Below, in pieces: positions 36,503 through 49,160 of a stretch of 64,000 nt of DNA (positions are counted from its first letter, which is position 1; each line of letters begins with the position of its first letter). The stretch lies in contig CM048845.1 of NCBI GenBank assembly GCA_026545225.1, positions 79,536,533 to 79,600,532 on the forward strand, written 5' to 3'. The notes below the pieces were generated by a model that saw nothing but the letters and a program-made list of their open reading frames with translations, was not told where the DNA came from and did no database searches. A program made the translations under genes and the position numbers. The DNA is from Cornus controversa (Eukaryota > Streptophyta > Magnoliopsida > Cornales > Cornaceae).

Positions 36503-37463
36503 CTTTAATTAATTGACACTATAACGGTAAAGATAATAACTAAATTAAGGAGGAAAAGGAAGAGAAGGGGAAGCAACGAACGGAGTTGGGTGAAAAATCT
36601 GATGGACCTCGAGATCTGCTAGATTCATAACTACTCTCTAACTTGCAAGCTGTGATTGTACATACTACTCTCTTTTTAGCCTCAAAAAATAATGTAGAAT
36701 GCATAGACAATTGGTGCCACTGGATTTTAAAATTTTTACACACAAGCCAAGGAAAGATCGGATCTCCAAGTCTTCCTTAATTTAATTTTAATTCTAAAAA
36801 AATGATTGGTCCTCCAAAACTAAATCATTTCCCGAAAGATTCCTACATCCTTTTGTAATGACTATTAAATTTATAACACAAATTAGTGATTAATTAGAAG
36901 AGTAAAATTGTAGAAGTACAATTAGATATTTAAAAAAATTGTTGGATGATTTCGGAGTGATTTCCTTCCTCTGTTTTCGAAGGACCCATCAATTTAGTTT
37001 AGTTTAGTTTATTTTCACAACGACAAAGTTATATACATGCATTATTGTAAACAGTCGTCAATATATATATATAATATATACATGCAAGGATGGATGCAGA
37101 AAAGGCACATGTGGATCGTGAAAATGCTGTGTGTGTATATATATATAAACATATATATATAATTGTAATTGACAAATTTCGATGTCAAACCTTGTTGATC
37201 GAGTTGTAATTTTTCTTTAATCTTGTTGTGTTGCAATCTTCGAAGTTGAAAGAAAGGTGTCTCGATTCCGTGGTTATCATTTAATACACGTATCTGAGTG
37301 AGAACAATATGTTTTGAAGTTTAGTGAGCTTAGGACTTAAAAAATGTGTGTTAAACTTGAAAAATGAAAATTTCACAAATCTCACCGGTTCCCATTTATT
37401 AGAACTACTCCAACTTTTTTCGGAACTTTTGATTTTCAGCATGTCTGAAAAGTTTCACCGGTC
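36503..37463. other. Upstream region of DC1 gene 2
   Basis: AT-rich 5' flank with TA-rich runs (37040-37160). No other gene seen. It ends at the target duplication of the hAT element. Confidence 0.5.
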
Positions 37464-37471
37464 CCCAAATA

Positions 37472-37664
37472 TAAGGTGCACAAATAATCCGTGAATCCGA
37501 TCCAATCCGATCCGATCCGGACGAATCCGATCCAATCCGATAGCTAATGGATTGGTGGCGGATTAAAAAATTAAAATCTGTTAGCCACGGATCGGATTGC
37601 GGATGGAGGTTCTGAAATCCGATCCGATCCGCAATCCGATCCGTGGCTGATCCGTATATATATA

Positions 37665-37717
<53 letters not shown>

Positions 37718-39071
37718 TTATTATATTTTATATATACAAATGTATAATAATAAAATGTTACTAAACACTTAAACAGTCTAAACCTAAAAGTCCCAAAGTA
37801 TTTGCGTTGTTTCCAGCCTTTCACTCTTCCAGTCTCCAGACTCTCCACCAGTAGCTCAACATTCGGTCCTTCATGTCCATCACACAACCATCTCTCTTCG
37901 ACGACAACTGAAGCAGCCTTCTTCTCCGGCGTCTTCACTCACCACCATCTCCTTCCTCGACGACTTTGTCGACACCACCGATCTGTGAGCTCAACCACCA
38001 AAACGACGGTGTTATCTTCGACAGCATCTTCATCATTTCCGGTGAGATTACAACACAGATCTGTTATTGTTGTTCATTTATTTCATTATCACGTAGCTTT
38101 CAAGCCCTTGTGTTGCTTAGTTCCAACTTCTTTGTCAACTTTTTGTTCGAATTTTTTTTTCATTTCATTTTTTTAAGTCTTTGTGTTTCTGTCCATATTG
38201 ATTGTGTTAAAATTGGACCAAATTAGATCTTCTAAGTAATGCTATGAACTAGGGTGTCGAATTAGGAAGTTGATAATCTATCCTCTTTTCTAATTGCATC
38301 TCAATCTTGTTAATTGAGGAAAAAATTGGAGAATTTTGTATTGGGTGTTAAATGGTGTTGTAATGACTATAAATATTAAATATTGATTATAAGAATGCAG
38401 AGAATGGGGAGAAAGTAATATGTTTGGAAGGTTATATTATAACAGTGAGCTAGCTATTGATGAATAAATTCTGTATATTTCTAATTGTATGCCAGTCCTA
38501 ATTTACAATTATATTAATTTGTTTTACCGATGCTTTTGTGTAGAATTTACGACTATATATCATGTATATTCATGTGACCATCACTACTTATTGTAAGCTC
38601 TATAACTAGTAGGTTGTTCGATGGCATGCCAATATTCAACAATCAAAAATGATGACAAGGGTGAAGAAGAGATGAACAAAGGGTGTTAAATGGAGTTGTA
38701 ATTTGCTGTTTGGCGTGCAAATTAGCTATATATTATTTTTTAATTCAAATGTGCGAAACAGGTTATTTATTTATTATTATGTTTGAAAAAGTAAAGATTC
38801 GAATTAAAGATGGCAATTATAATAAGCACATTGCTTGTTTAGGACGAAGAGATTGATTTATGTGAATTTGATTGGACTATTTTTTTTTCAAACATCATAC
38901 TAACTAGCTATTAGTGATCAATACTCAATAGTCAATAGTGCTAGCTGCCAGAAGTTTGTAATGTAAATTGTTATATATGAAAATTTTAAGAAGCTTGTTT
39001 CTGTTCTCCTAGATATGTAACAAAGAACAAATTGAGTATTTAGTATTTACTATTTAAGATTATAGTATTTA

Positions 39072-39116
<45 letters not shown>

Positions 39117-42100
39117 TATTTAAAAAGTGTTTTGCCTCATGCATACAAACATCACATGAACTAGCTAATTGGTGAACAATTATCTCTTTCTATTTATTTT
39201 TGTTCCCATTCTTTGCTTTTATGTAGTCTTTGAAAATTCATTCCAATCCCATTGCTATATAATAATAAATAAATAACCTGTTTGGCACATTTGAATTAAA
39301 AAAAACACATATATACTTTTTTATATATTGGTTTAAGTTGTTTGGCACATTTGATTAAGAGAGTTGATCTCTTAATCTCTTATATTGTTATTGATTTTTC
39401 TCCTAACATCTACCACATTTGAATTGTGGTCAAATTAGTGGCAAAGCTCTTGTTTTTGTACTTTTTTTTTTTATAAGTCTCATGTCTTTCTTGCATGTTT
39501 ATTAATTAAAGTTCAATAACTATTAAGCTTACTTCAATTTTTTTTTTCTTTGTCTTGACAGATGACAACTATAGGAGATGCAGATATGGAAGTCTCGAAA
39601 ATTTCCACCAATGAGAATGATTCACACACTCAAGTGCAGGTATGTACCAAGAAAAAGCGTTTCATATCAGATGTTTGGGATCATTTTACAAAGGTTCTAG
39701 ATAGGAATGATACAAAGTCTAATGTAATGTGAAATGCAATTATTGTGGTACATCATATGCATGGGTGAGTGCAAATGGGACAACTACATTGAAGAACCAC
39801 TTAAATAGATGTCTCAAATTTCTAAATAATGACAAGAAACAAAAACTTATATCATTTCAATCAGTGAATGAAGGAGATTGTAATGTGACTTCTTGGAAAT
39901 TTGATCAAGAGTTATGTAGAGATGCGCTTACTAAAATGATTATCATTGATGAATTACCTTTCAAGTTTATTGAGCGTGAAGGTTTTCGATATTTTCTTAG
40001 TGTGTTGCAACCGAAATTTAAATTGTTGTCACGTACGACTGTGGTTAGGGATTGTTTGGCATTATATGGAGTTGAAAAGCTGAAGTTGAAAAGCTTGTTG
40101 AGTCAACTAAATCAAAGAATTTGCATCACCACTGATTCATGGACATCAATACAAAACCTTTCTTCTATGTGTCTCACGGCTCATTTCATTGATAAGAATT
40201 GGACATTGCATAAAAGAATTTTGAACTTCTATCCAATTTCTAGTCACAAAGGTGAGGAAATTGGTCGTGCAGTTGAGACTTGTTTGATTGGTTGGGGTAT
40301 AGGAAAATTATGCACACTCACAGCTGATAATGCTAGTTCAAACGATCTAGCGGTTGCATACTTGAAAAAGAAGGTTTCTAGAAAAGTTGACACTTTTGTT
40401 TTAGGTGGTGAATTCTTTCATATGAGGTGTTGTGCACATTTATTGAACTTGATTGTGAAAGATGGTTTGAGTGAGTTGCATGGTTCAATAACTCGAATTC
40501 GTGCGGCTGTGAGGTATGCTAGGAGCTCTCCACAACGAGGAGAGCGTTTTAAGGCATGTGTGCAGAGGGAGGACATAACATGTAAGTCGCATTTGTGCTT
40601 AGATGTTTCAACTAGGTGGAACTCCACATACCTTATGTTAGAAGTGGCAATAAAGTTTCAAAAGGCTTTTGAAAGGTTGAAAGATGATGATTTAGATTAT
40701 GTAATGGAACTTAAAAATCAACCTCCTACTAGAAGTGATTGGGAATATGCTCGGGTTTTTACCAAGTTTTTGGGCAAGTTTTATGAGACCACTAAAATAC
40801 TTTCCGGATCTTTATATGTTACTTCCAATACATATTTTCATGAAGTGTTAGGAATTGAAAAGTTGTTAAAGGCGTGGTCAAATAGTTCTGATCTTTGCTT
40901 AAGTTCCATGGCAGTAAAAATGAAAAATAAATTTGACAAGTATTGGGGAAGCATTGATAAAGTGAACATCGTGGTCATGCTTGCGGTTGTTTTGGATGCT
41001 CGCTACAAGTTGGAGTATGTGAAATTTTGTTATTCCCAACTTTATCCTTCTGAAATGGTCAATGACCTTACTAAAAAAGTAAAGGATGCATTGGACCGCC
41101 TTTTTAGTGAATATACAAATTTTCATGCATTGTCTTCAAGTTTATGTGGAACAAGTCAAAATGCAAATGAGATGGGAGTTGATCAACCAAATATAGAGGC
41201 AAGTGAGCAAGTAGTATCTTTTAAGTCTATGTTCAAAAAGAAAAAAATGATGAAACAAAGTGAAAGTAGCTGGTCAGAAGTGAAAAAATATTTAAATGAA
41301 ACTTGTGAAGATGATGATTCAAACTTTGACATATTGAATTGGTGGAAAGTGAATGGCAATAGGTATAAAGTACTCTCTAAAGTTGCAAGAGATATTCTAG
41401 CCATTCCAGTCTCTACTGCTGCTTCCGAGTCGGCTTTTAGTACGGGAGGTCGTGTACTTGATCAATTACGTAGTTCTCTAACCCCAAAGCTTGTGGAATG
41501 CTTAATTTGTACACAGGATTGGTTGCGAGCTTCACCAAACCCAATTGAAGTTGAAGAAAAGTTGGAGGAACTTGAACAATATGATTCCGGTAACCATTTA
41601 TTATAATTTCATTCAATTTGTTTGCAAGTAATTGTCTTATTGTTAATTTTAATTAAATTTCTATACTTGTGCAGATATAACTACGGTTTGAGGACATTCA
41701 TGGAAGCTGCTGTTTTGTTTGGATGATTTATAATTAGTTGTGTAATAATTGATATTTTAATGACTTGTGTTTTGTTTACTATTTTTAATTTCTAAGATTT
41801 GTTGTGAAGATTCGAACTTGTGGCTAGTGGCTACTGATTGTTTGTGTTGTGGAACTTGTTTGGGACTATTATGACTATTTTATAATTTTCAAGTAGTTTT
41901 TTTACTTAAAAAAAATAATATTCATGCTCTGTTGGTCTGTGTTGATCAATATTGAAATTTATTTTCTTTTGCTTGAGGTTTGTTGCTTGTGTTGGAGTTA
42001 TTTATTAGTTTATGCAGAAGATTAAATCGATTATAATAGATACAACAACCAGTTTATTAGCTTGAATGGAAAAAAAAAATTATCAGCTTAAACTAGCCCA

Positions 42101-42226
42101 ATCCGCAATCCGATCCGATCCGATTGGAAAATAGCAACGGATCGGATCGGATTGGATTTTCGTCAATCCGCCGATCAGATTAGGATTATGCCTAATCCGA
42201 TCCGATCCGATCCGTGGTCACCCCTA
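37472..42226 (+). mobile_element. hAT transposon, complete ends, 8-bp target duplication
   Basis: The 4755-bp element is flanked by the identical 8-mer CCCAAATA (37464-37471 and 42227-42234). Its ends are TAAGGTGCAC and, on the other strand, TAGGGGTGAC. Both subterminal regions (about 37485-37650 and 42100-42215) are packed with ATCCGATCC motifs in both orientations, as expected for transposase binding. The interior holds one transposase gene with a non-coding first exon. It contains a (TA)n run near 37670-37711 and a (GT)n(TA)n run near 39070-39115. Confidence 0.92.
39562..41691 (+). pseudogene. hAT transposase (BED finger, Ac/RICESLEEPER-type), frameshifted
   Basis: An acceptor (TTGACAG) immediately precedes ATG 39562, and a leader exon near 37800-38041 ends in a donor (CCG/GTGAGA). 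The first frame gives the start of a BED finger (VWDHFTKVLDRNDTKSNV) and then hits TGA at 39730-39732. The remainder, from about 39732, is open in another frame: KCNYCGTSYAW, ICITTDSWTS (first catalytic Asp), LTADNASSND (second Asp), STRWNSTYLML, and the C-terminal dimerisation domain with WWKVNGNRYKVLSKVARDIL and STAASESAFSTGGR (catalytic Glu region). The frame change coincides with a direct AATGT duplication at 39721-39730. Near the end, TCCG/GTAACC at 41589 and CAG/ATATAAC at 41675 could splice to a short last exon that stops at 41689-41691; unspliced, the frame stops at 41604-41606. Function in the family is cut-and-paste transposition in the nucleus. Confidence 0.85.
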
Positions 42227-42234
42227 CCCAAATA

Positions 42235-44040
42235 TCAGGATCAGTCCGACTTAGCTAATGCGCGCAGGAATTTCCTTTTTTATCTTAATTGGTTTCCAAA
42301 CTTTGCTTAGATGTTTTAAACTTGTTTTTCAAGTATACTAAGGACTTTAAACCTTATAAATACCTCTTTATGCTTCAACCTAAACCAGAGACTTAGTGAT
42401 TTAATTGTTAGATAAATGAATATATTTTTGGAGCTAAAAGCTAAAAGAGAGATTTATGAGAAAAAAATCTTCATTGAGTTTTTTTTTGAGAGCACACACA
42501 TGGAGTGTTTATTACAAAAATTGAATATTATATTACATGAGTTAGACTAGGATATTACTTAACAGACACATAAGTATTAATTCGAATCAAATAAATTGAA
42601 GGTGAAACAATGTGATTCACACTGAATAGACACCAAAAGTGTCTGTTAGTATCGAATAGACACAATTAGTGTTGTTTAAAGTTGAATAGTACGAGTTACA
42701 ACCTTTTACACCAAAAGAAATGTCCTATGGCTATTCGGATACTTTTGAAAAGGTACTATTATGCCTATAAATAGGTCCTCAATTCTCATTTGTGAATATA
42801 TAATTCAGACTTCTTCTCTCCACATCTGAGGTCTCATTCCCTATAAAACCTATATAACCTAACCAATTAAGTTGTAAGCAAGTGAGTCTTAGTAGTTTGG
42901 TCTGAACCAATGGTTTAGGAATTGAAGTGAGTCTTAGTAGTCTGGTCCGAACCAATGGTTTAGGAAAGTCAATTCCAAGAGAGTACTAACACACAGGTGA
43001 TTTGCAAAAGCTAAGTTGGTTTATAGTATTGTTATGTATCCTGGGAGACAGTCGTCAAGGGTCCGTTCAACACCGGGGCTATAATTGTCTTAAGGACATA
43101 GAGTCTAACTCTAGCCTCGATCTATAGGTTCTTTAGTATTTATGTATTTTACAATTTTTTTATATCTTAAATAGTATGATATACGCATATATTTTTCAAC
43201 AGTGTTTAAGTTGTGATGCTCTTTTCAATCTAATCAACGAATTTTTCAAAACATCATCAGTCTACACAATTTGATCAGAGTAGCAGTGGTTCCTTGAAAT
43301 TACAAAGTTTTTATTCTAATAGGAAAAGAAACGATCACTACAAAGGTTCTGGAAGAATTATGACATTAGTCGGGAGTCTGCAGAAATTGGACCAAGAGTT
43401 ACAAAAGTAAGTCTGAGGCGTTCTGCATCAAGTTCTTATTAGAGTGGATTGGGTGTAAGTCTGGGACAGAGTCTATTGTACTTTGCTTCGAGATAGTGGA
43501 TTGGTTTCTTTTGGGTCTTTTATCTCACCCCCTTGATTTTTTCCTTTCTAAGGTTCTCACGTAAAATTTTTGGTGTCATCTCTAACTTTTCTTACTTGGT
43601 TTATTTATTTTATATTTGATTTGGATGCTTAATTGATAATCATTGTGGGTAATTAATTAATCATAAAAATTGGATAAGAAGACCTATTCACCCCTTCTAG
43701 GTCTGAGGAATATTATCTCACTCTAAATTAACTGAACCATTTCCACACCACGTAACTCGCACATTTAACATTTATGTCCAAAAGAACCTTCATTATATTT
43801 AGAGACTTTTAATTCCTCTTTTATCTTCTCCAACCTCACCCCCAAATATCAAAAGCTTCAAAAGAACCGTGATAAGTGGGTTTATTTGATAATCAAGTTA
43901 ATTATCTAGGACAATTTTTTTTCTCTGATTGTTTAAATGGCTAAATACATGTTGAGTTATTCATTTTGATAATGTGATAATGCAAAAACTGATCTGCTTC
44001 AATCTTTTGTAGAGAGTACCCATATGCCCAGTAAAGGTTA
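42235..44040. other. LTR-like and AT-rich DNA
   Basis: A promoter-like CTATAAATAGG lies near 42766, followed by a leader-like region. A block of about 38 bp containing GAGTCTTAGTAGTTTGGTC is duplicated at about 42886-42923 and 42926-42964. Near 43275 GATCAGAGTAGC resembles a damaged primer-binding site. Together this suggests an LTR belonging to the Copia remnant downstream, but no second copy was found. Confidence 0.35.
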
Positions 44041-44049
44041 ATAAAAAGA

Positions 44050-45330
44050 TGGAAGATGATTAGTGGGTGAAGATCATCTGGAAGGCAATGAGTGTTATTC
44101 GATTGATATTGGCTGATGATATTGTGTATGATGTGATAGAAGAAGCTTCAGTAGCGAATATGTGGAAGAAATTGAAGAATCTGTATATGGGAAAGAATCT
44201 CACCAACTAGTTAGTCTTGAAGCAAGTGTTGTATTCTTTCTAGAAAAAAGAAAGGGTAAGCTTACAAATGTTCAATAAGATTATTTGTGATTGATCCAAT
44301 GTTATTGTCAAGTTGAGTGATGAGGATAAAACAATTATTTTATTGACATCGATACACTATACTCATAAGCATTTATTCAATATTTTGCTCTATAAAAGAT
44401 ATATCATATCGGTAGAACAAGTTAAGAGTGCTTTGTTCTCTAATGAAAAATTGAATGATAAAGAGAGTTACAATAATCAGGCTCAAACTCTTATTGATCA
44501 AGAGAAGAAAAGGTTTGGAGCTTCAAGAAGTTGTGTGCCATTGTCAGAAAAAAAAATATGTTACAAGTGTGGAAGAAAGGGGCATATTCAGTGGTATTGT
44601 CTAAAAAAGAAGGAAAATGCATCTATCGTTGTTGTTATGTCTGAGGCTATGAAAGAAGAAAGTGGTGGTGATGAAATATTATCAATTATTGATAACAAGA
44701 AAGTGGTTAAGGAGTGAATACTTGATTCTGCTTGTTTCTTTCATATGGATCCTCATAAAGAGTGGTTTACTACTTTCAAACCTGTATGTGGTAAAATATT
44801 TGTAGGGAATAATCTTTCTTGTGATATTATGGGAATTGAAACAATCAAAATTAAGACAACTAATGGTTTTGTAAGAATTCTAACGAATGTAGGTCATATT
44901 TCAAGTATCAGAAGGAATGTGATTTATGTGAGAGATTGGATTCCAAGGGTTGTTGGTGTGAAATGAAGAATGGATTGATAAAGATTAGAAGAGGGTTATG
45001 TGTTATGTTTTTTGGAAGAAATGTCAATAACCTCTATGTTTTGTTCGAAAATATTATGCTAGGTGGAGCAATTGTAAAGACAAAATAGATGTTTGTTTTG
45101 AGATATACTAGAGTGTCCAATCAAGAGCAGCAAGAGAAGGAAGAAGTCTTGACGATTGCAAGAATACCAACATTTATTTCAAAAGCAAGAAGAATTTAAT
45201 TTGATGATGTGATAGTAGATACCAAGTTCAACTATTTGAACTTGGAGTTTGCTCGCAATACTTGAATGTGATGGAATGACGAAGAACGATAAGAAGAAAG
45301 ATGGTGTTTTGTTCAAGGGGGAAAGATTTT
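44050..45330 (+). pseudogene. Copia gag/protease remnant with internal deletion
   Basis: A broken gag frame includes IRLILADDIVYDVIEEAS and MWKKLKNLYMGKN, with several stops. It is then open from 44313 to 44717 with a CCHC knuckle CYKCGRKGHIQWYC. After a stop come the protease-like LDSACFFHMDPHKEW (DSG changed to DSA) and a gag-pre-integrase-like piece. Integrase, reverse transcriptase and RNase H are missing. GTTCAAGGGGGAAAG near 45315 looks like the polypurine tract, so most of pol was lost by internal deletion. Confidence 0.75.
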
Positions 45331-45966
45331 TCAATCAAGATGGAGCTATGGAGGAGCACATGAAGATCAAATTTGAGCTAAGGTTGAGATTTTTAGGAAT
45401 TGTGTTTCAAATTTCTTATTAGGCTTGGTCTTGGGTTTCAAATAATTGTAATCTTTATCTAACGAGAAATTGAGTTTGAAAACTCTATAAATAAATGTGA
45501 GATTGAAAAGAGAAGTTGTAAAGAAAAGAGATATAATTATAGAGAGAAATGTGAGTAAAGAGAGAAAGTATTGAAGTAAAGAAAATTATTTTTTATCCGT
45601 GAACGTAGACAATTTGTCGAATTAAATAAATTTTTTGTATTTTTTATATTTTTTTATTTATTTTATTTGTCAAATAGTGTGTATACGATTCTAACCTTAA
45701 GCCTAAATGATACTTCCGTGAGATGTTTGTCTATCTTAACATAGTTTTTGAGTTTTTATTTATCAATTTTTGGTGCATCCTACGTTAAACGGGGAGCCTA
45801 GTTGTTGACTACCTGATCAATACTCTCCAAGTTATATAAACATATAAATAAGTACGTACATACATAGATATGTTTTTTTTGTCTACACACTGAAAGTTCT
45901 ACTCAATCGCCTCCAAAAATTATAGAGTTACCCACATATACACGTTATATATATTATATATATAAA
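45331..45966. other. Region after the Copia remnant
   Basis: Possible decayed 3' LTR directly after the purine tract, with a leader-like CTATAAATAAATG near 45484. The rest is AT-rich. No coding region. Confidence 0.35.
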
Positions 45967-46170
45967 TAAGAAATTATTTTAAGTCACAAGTCAAGTTAGG
46001 ATATAGTCATACGTGATGTGACTTAAAATAATTTCTTATATATATATATATATATATATAAGTAAATGCTTCTTCTCAACCACCACCAAATTTTTATATT
46101 TATACAATGTAATCACAGGTCACGTATGACTATATCCTAACTTGACTTGTGACTTAAAATAATTTCTTAT
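45967..46170. mobile_element. Foldback MITE with about 50-bp perfect arms
   Basis: The arm 45967-46016 (TAAGAAATTATTTTAAGTCA and onward through AGGATATAGTCATACGTGA) is repeated in inverse complement at 46121-46170. A third, shorter inverse copy (GTGACTTAAAATAATTTCTT) lies at about 46018-46038 and makes a smaller hairpin with the left end. A TA run sits between. The target duplication is unclear. Confidence 0.8.
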
Positions 46171-47831
46171 TGGTTGGCTAATCATTTAAGAAAAATAGAA
46201 AGTTTTATATACACGGCGTTAACGGAAGAGAACTGATAACAATTGATTGTAAATTTTTTTATTGATTTTAAAATTTCAAAATGGTCAAAACGTAATCGGC
46301 TGGCAATGTGCTTCGGTTAAAATATATGTTTGTTATTATATTCAGGCAAAGCCGTGATATTCATAAAATTTTGAGAGATTTTAAATTTTTAGGCAACTTT
46401 CAAATGCGAAGTCTCTTGTAATTTTTTGTGGTATTTAATAATTTTCTCTCTTATACATAAGATTTTACATGCGTATAAATTTTATAATAGTACAAAATTT
46501 TTATTAAAATAAGAAGATAAACACATAAAATATATTTATGTTGAAAATATAAAAATATTTGATCTTGAAACTTTATAAACAATACGATCTAGTTCACATC
46601 AAAAAAATTATAAAAAATTATGTAACATCTAATAGCCTAATAAGATAAACAAAATAATTCATTTTTTTTAGATCATTTTTCTGATGATAAAGAATACTGC
46701 AAATATCAAATGCAAGTACATGTATGCTTGCATTACAACAATTGTACTTCCAATTACTACATTAAGTTATAAAATTACATAAAGTAATTAGAGTTTTTTT
46801 TCTTTAAACTTGATAAAAAAAAATATCAAATAATCAGACGTACTGATTTCGTTTCTAATTTTCCAATTACTTGTGCCTAAACAGTATAACTTTATTTTTT
46901 TTCTTCTTTTTATTATTTATTATTTTTTTATAGCTTATGAATAAACAAGATAATAGTAGCCAATAATTGTAAGTGTTAAAGACTTGTTGTAAAAAATTGC
47001 AATTACCAGAAAAACAATTTTTGCCCTTGGGCCATGATACAAAAGAGACTTCCAATTTTGGGGTGAAAGTTGAACTGTGGACCACAACCTCTACAATAAA
47101 TAATCATTGCTTAGTATCTTTTGGCCGTGAAGAAAGAAGAAGAAAATGAGAGAAAACGAACCGTAAAGAAAGAAGAAGAAAAAAAACTGCAAACAACAAT
47201 TTGGCAAACTCTAAAATTGAACCATTAGTTAGTAAAAAAATTTATTTTTATATTTTTTTATAAAAAAATGAGACCCAATAGTATTTGGTTTGGTTAAATG
47301 GAATATAGTTAATAAATTTTTATTTTTAAAAATGAGACCCAATAATATTGGGTTTGGTTAAATGGACCACAATTAATAATTTTTTTTTTTAAAATGAGGT
47401 CCAGTAATATTAGGTTTGGTAAAATAGATTATAGTTAATAATTTTTTATTTTTATTTTTTAAATTGAGACTTAGTAATAGTGTTGGATTTGGTTAAAAAA
47501 ATGGGCCCCAACCTAATTATATCTTCTCTTATGCCATTTAGAATTCCTATCTCTTTTTTTAAACCACCTAGATTTTTTGTTTCTTAAATTTATTTAGTTT
47601 CAAATTTTATGTGTCTGTACACAGGCGTTTATGTAGCATTTGTAATATTAATTCAATATGCAATTTATTATATTTCGGCTATAACAGTCTTTCACAGATT
47701 ATTGCCGTGACTGCCAGATATCCATAGCGGATCCAGTCTAATTGCTCTAACATTGATCTCACAAGATCTCATTCAAATACAGATTCAACAAACAACTCTA
47801 TTGTCCATGTTCACAACTGAGCAAGGCTGCC
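46171..47831. other. AT-rich intergenic DNA
   Basis: No gene recognised apart from the tandem repeat at 47265-47500. Long A and T runs dominate until about 47550. The last 130 bp are less AT-rich and run up to the TR-GAG insertion site. Confidence 0.5.
47265..47500. repeat. Tandem repeat, about 70 bp x 3-4
   Basis: Units start with ATGAGACCCAATA or variants, followed by TTGGTTTGGTTAAATGGA and AGTTAATAAT with a T-rich spacer. The last unit is strongly diverged. Confidence 0.8.
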
Positions 47832-47836
47832 ATGGG

Positions 47837-48849
47837 TGTACACACAAATTTCGTGTCCGAAAACCTAGGAACGAAATTGAGTAACAAACAATTAATTTTA
47901 TTAATTTCAGAAAAAGGGGTACAATTCTCTGTGGTCGATTCTTTTATAACAAAGAATCTTCCTCTGATTCAATCTCCTTGATGTTTGGTGCAAGGGCTTC
48001 AAAAGCTTGTTCTTGAACCGGTAGTGATGAGCTTTCTTCAAATCTTCAAGATTGAGGAAAGGCTTGACTGGATTTTCGATCGAGTGTCGATAGAGCTTGA
48101 TCTCGAACGGTGGATTGAAGATCTTCGAAGAAGAACGACACTTGTGTGGCGTGTTTGATGTTCTTCGTCTTCAGATTCTTCGCGGGTTGAAGGTCTTTGA
48201 AATAGAACGGCACTTGTGTGGCGTGCTTGTTGTTCTTCTTCTTCATATTCTTCGAGGATTTAAAGTCTTTGAAGTAGAACGGCATTTGTGTGGCGTGCTT
48301 GATGTTCTTCGTCTTCAGATTCTTCGAGGATTTAAAGTCTTTGAAGTAGAACGGCACTTGTGTGGCGTGCTTGATGTTCTTCGTCTTCAGATTCTTCGAG
48401 GACTTAAGATCTTTGAAGTAAAACGACACTTGTGTGGCGTGCTTGATGTTCTTCGTCTTCAGAAATTCGAGTCTTCGTTGAGGCAGAGGTTTGGCAGAAC
48501 TTTTGTGTTCTCTTGAACTCTTTGTGTCTGTCCTCCTCTCCTTCTGTCTGCCTCCTTGAATGTGTAGAGTGACCTTATATTTATAGGCAAAAGGGGTGGA
48601 GGTTTATTTTGGTAACTCCCCATTAATTGTGCCAACTTCCATAAAAAGAGATTTTGCCTCCTTTTATATGTAAATAAATTAAATTTAAATTTGAATTATC
48701 ACACATGTTTTTTAAAGGCCTGAACCTTCACGATTTTGACACGTGTCTATTGCTGGGACCCACAATCGTAGACTTAAATTGATCAAAATTGTTTGACTTA
48801 TTGACCAATTGGACGGTGATTAAACCATCATAAAATTTATGTGTCTACA
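47837..48849 (-). repeat. TR-GAG 3' LTR
   Basis: In element orientation it begins TGTAGACACATAAATT (48849 downward) and ends TTTGTGTGTACA (47837). It follows the polypurine tract and contains the 72-bp tandem array described separately. Confidence 0.95.
48123..48470. repeat. 72-bp tandem array inside the 3' LTR (about 5 units)
   Basis: The unit contains CACTTGTGTGGCGTGCTTGA, TGTTCTTCGTCTTCAGATTC and GTCTTTGAAGTAGAACGG. The period of 72 bp is a multiple of three, so frames stay open on both strands. The predicted peptides on either strand are probably not genes. Confidence 0.9.
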
Positions 48850-48866
48850 AATTGCCCCCACTTCAA
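48850..48866 (-). promoter_or_regulatory. Polypurine tract of the TR-GAG element
   Basis: On the - strand AAGTGGGGGCAATT directly precedes the 3' LTR start TGTAGACAC, which is the expected plus-strand priming site. Confidence 0.8.
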
Positions 48867-48914
48867 GTCTCGCGCTATATTGAGCTTGTCACGTTTTTAA
48901 AGCGGGACTTGAAG

Positions 48915-48944
<30 letters not shown>

Positions 48945-48945
<1 letters not shown>

Positions 48946-49160
48946 GTTTGTCCAAACAAAATTGGAAATTTGAGAATCCTATTAGAAATAGGATTTTTTT
49001 TTCTTTTCCAAACAGAATTGGAAATTTGAGAATCCTATTAGAAATAGGATTTTTTTTTTCTTTTCCAAACAGAATTGAAAATTTAAAAATCCTATTAGAA
49101 ATAGGATTTTTTTTCCCTTTTCCAAACAGAATTGGAAATTTGAGAATCCTATGTCAACTA
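48945..49160. repeat. Tandem repeat of about 60 bp x 4 in the TR-GAG element
   Basis: Units read TTTTCCAAACAGAATTGGAA, then TTTGAGAATCCTATTAGAAA and TAGGAT, with a variable T-run. The last unit is truncated. Confidence 0.9.

Noticed and set aside
37802..38176. Ser/Thr-rich open frame near the left hAT end
   Set aside because: Better explained as the untranslated leader exon of the transposase, with a donor at about 38041.
48046..48516. Open frames on both strands through the 72-bp LTR repeats
   Set aside because: Same cause: a 72-bp period divisible by three. The same open frames appear in the other LTR, so they come from the repeat.
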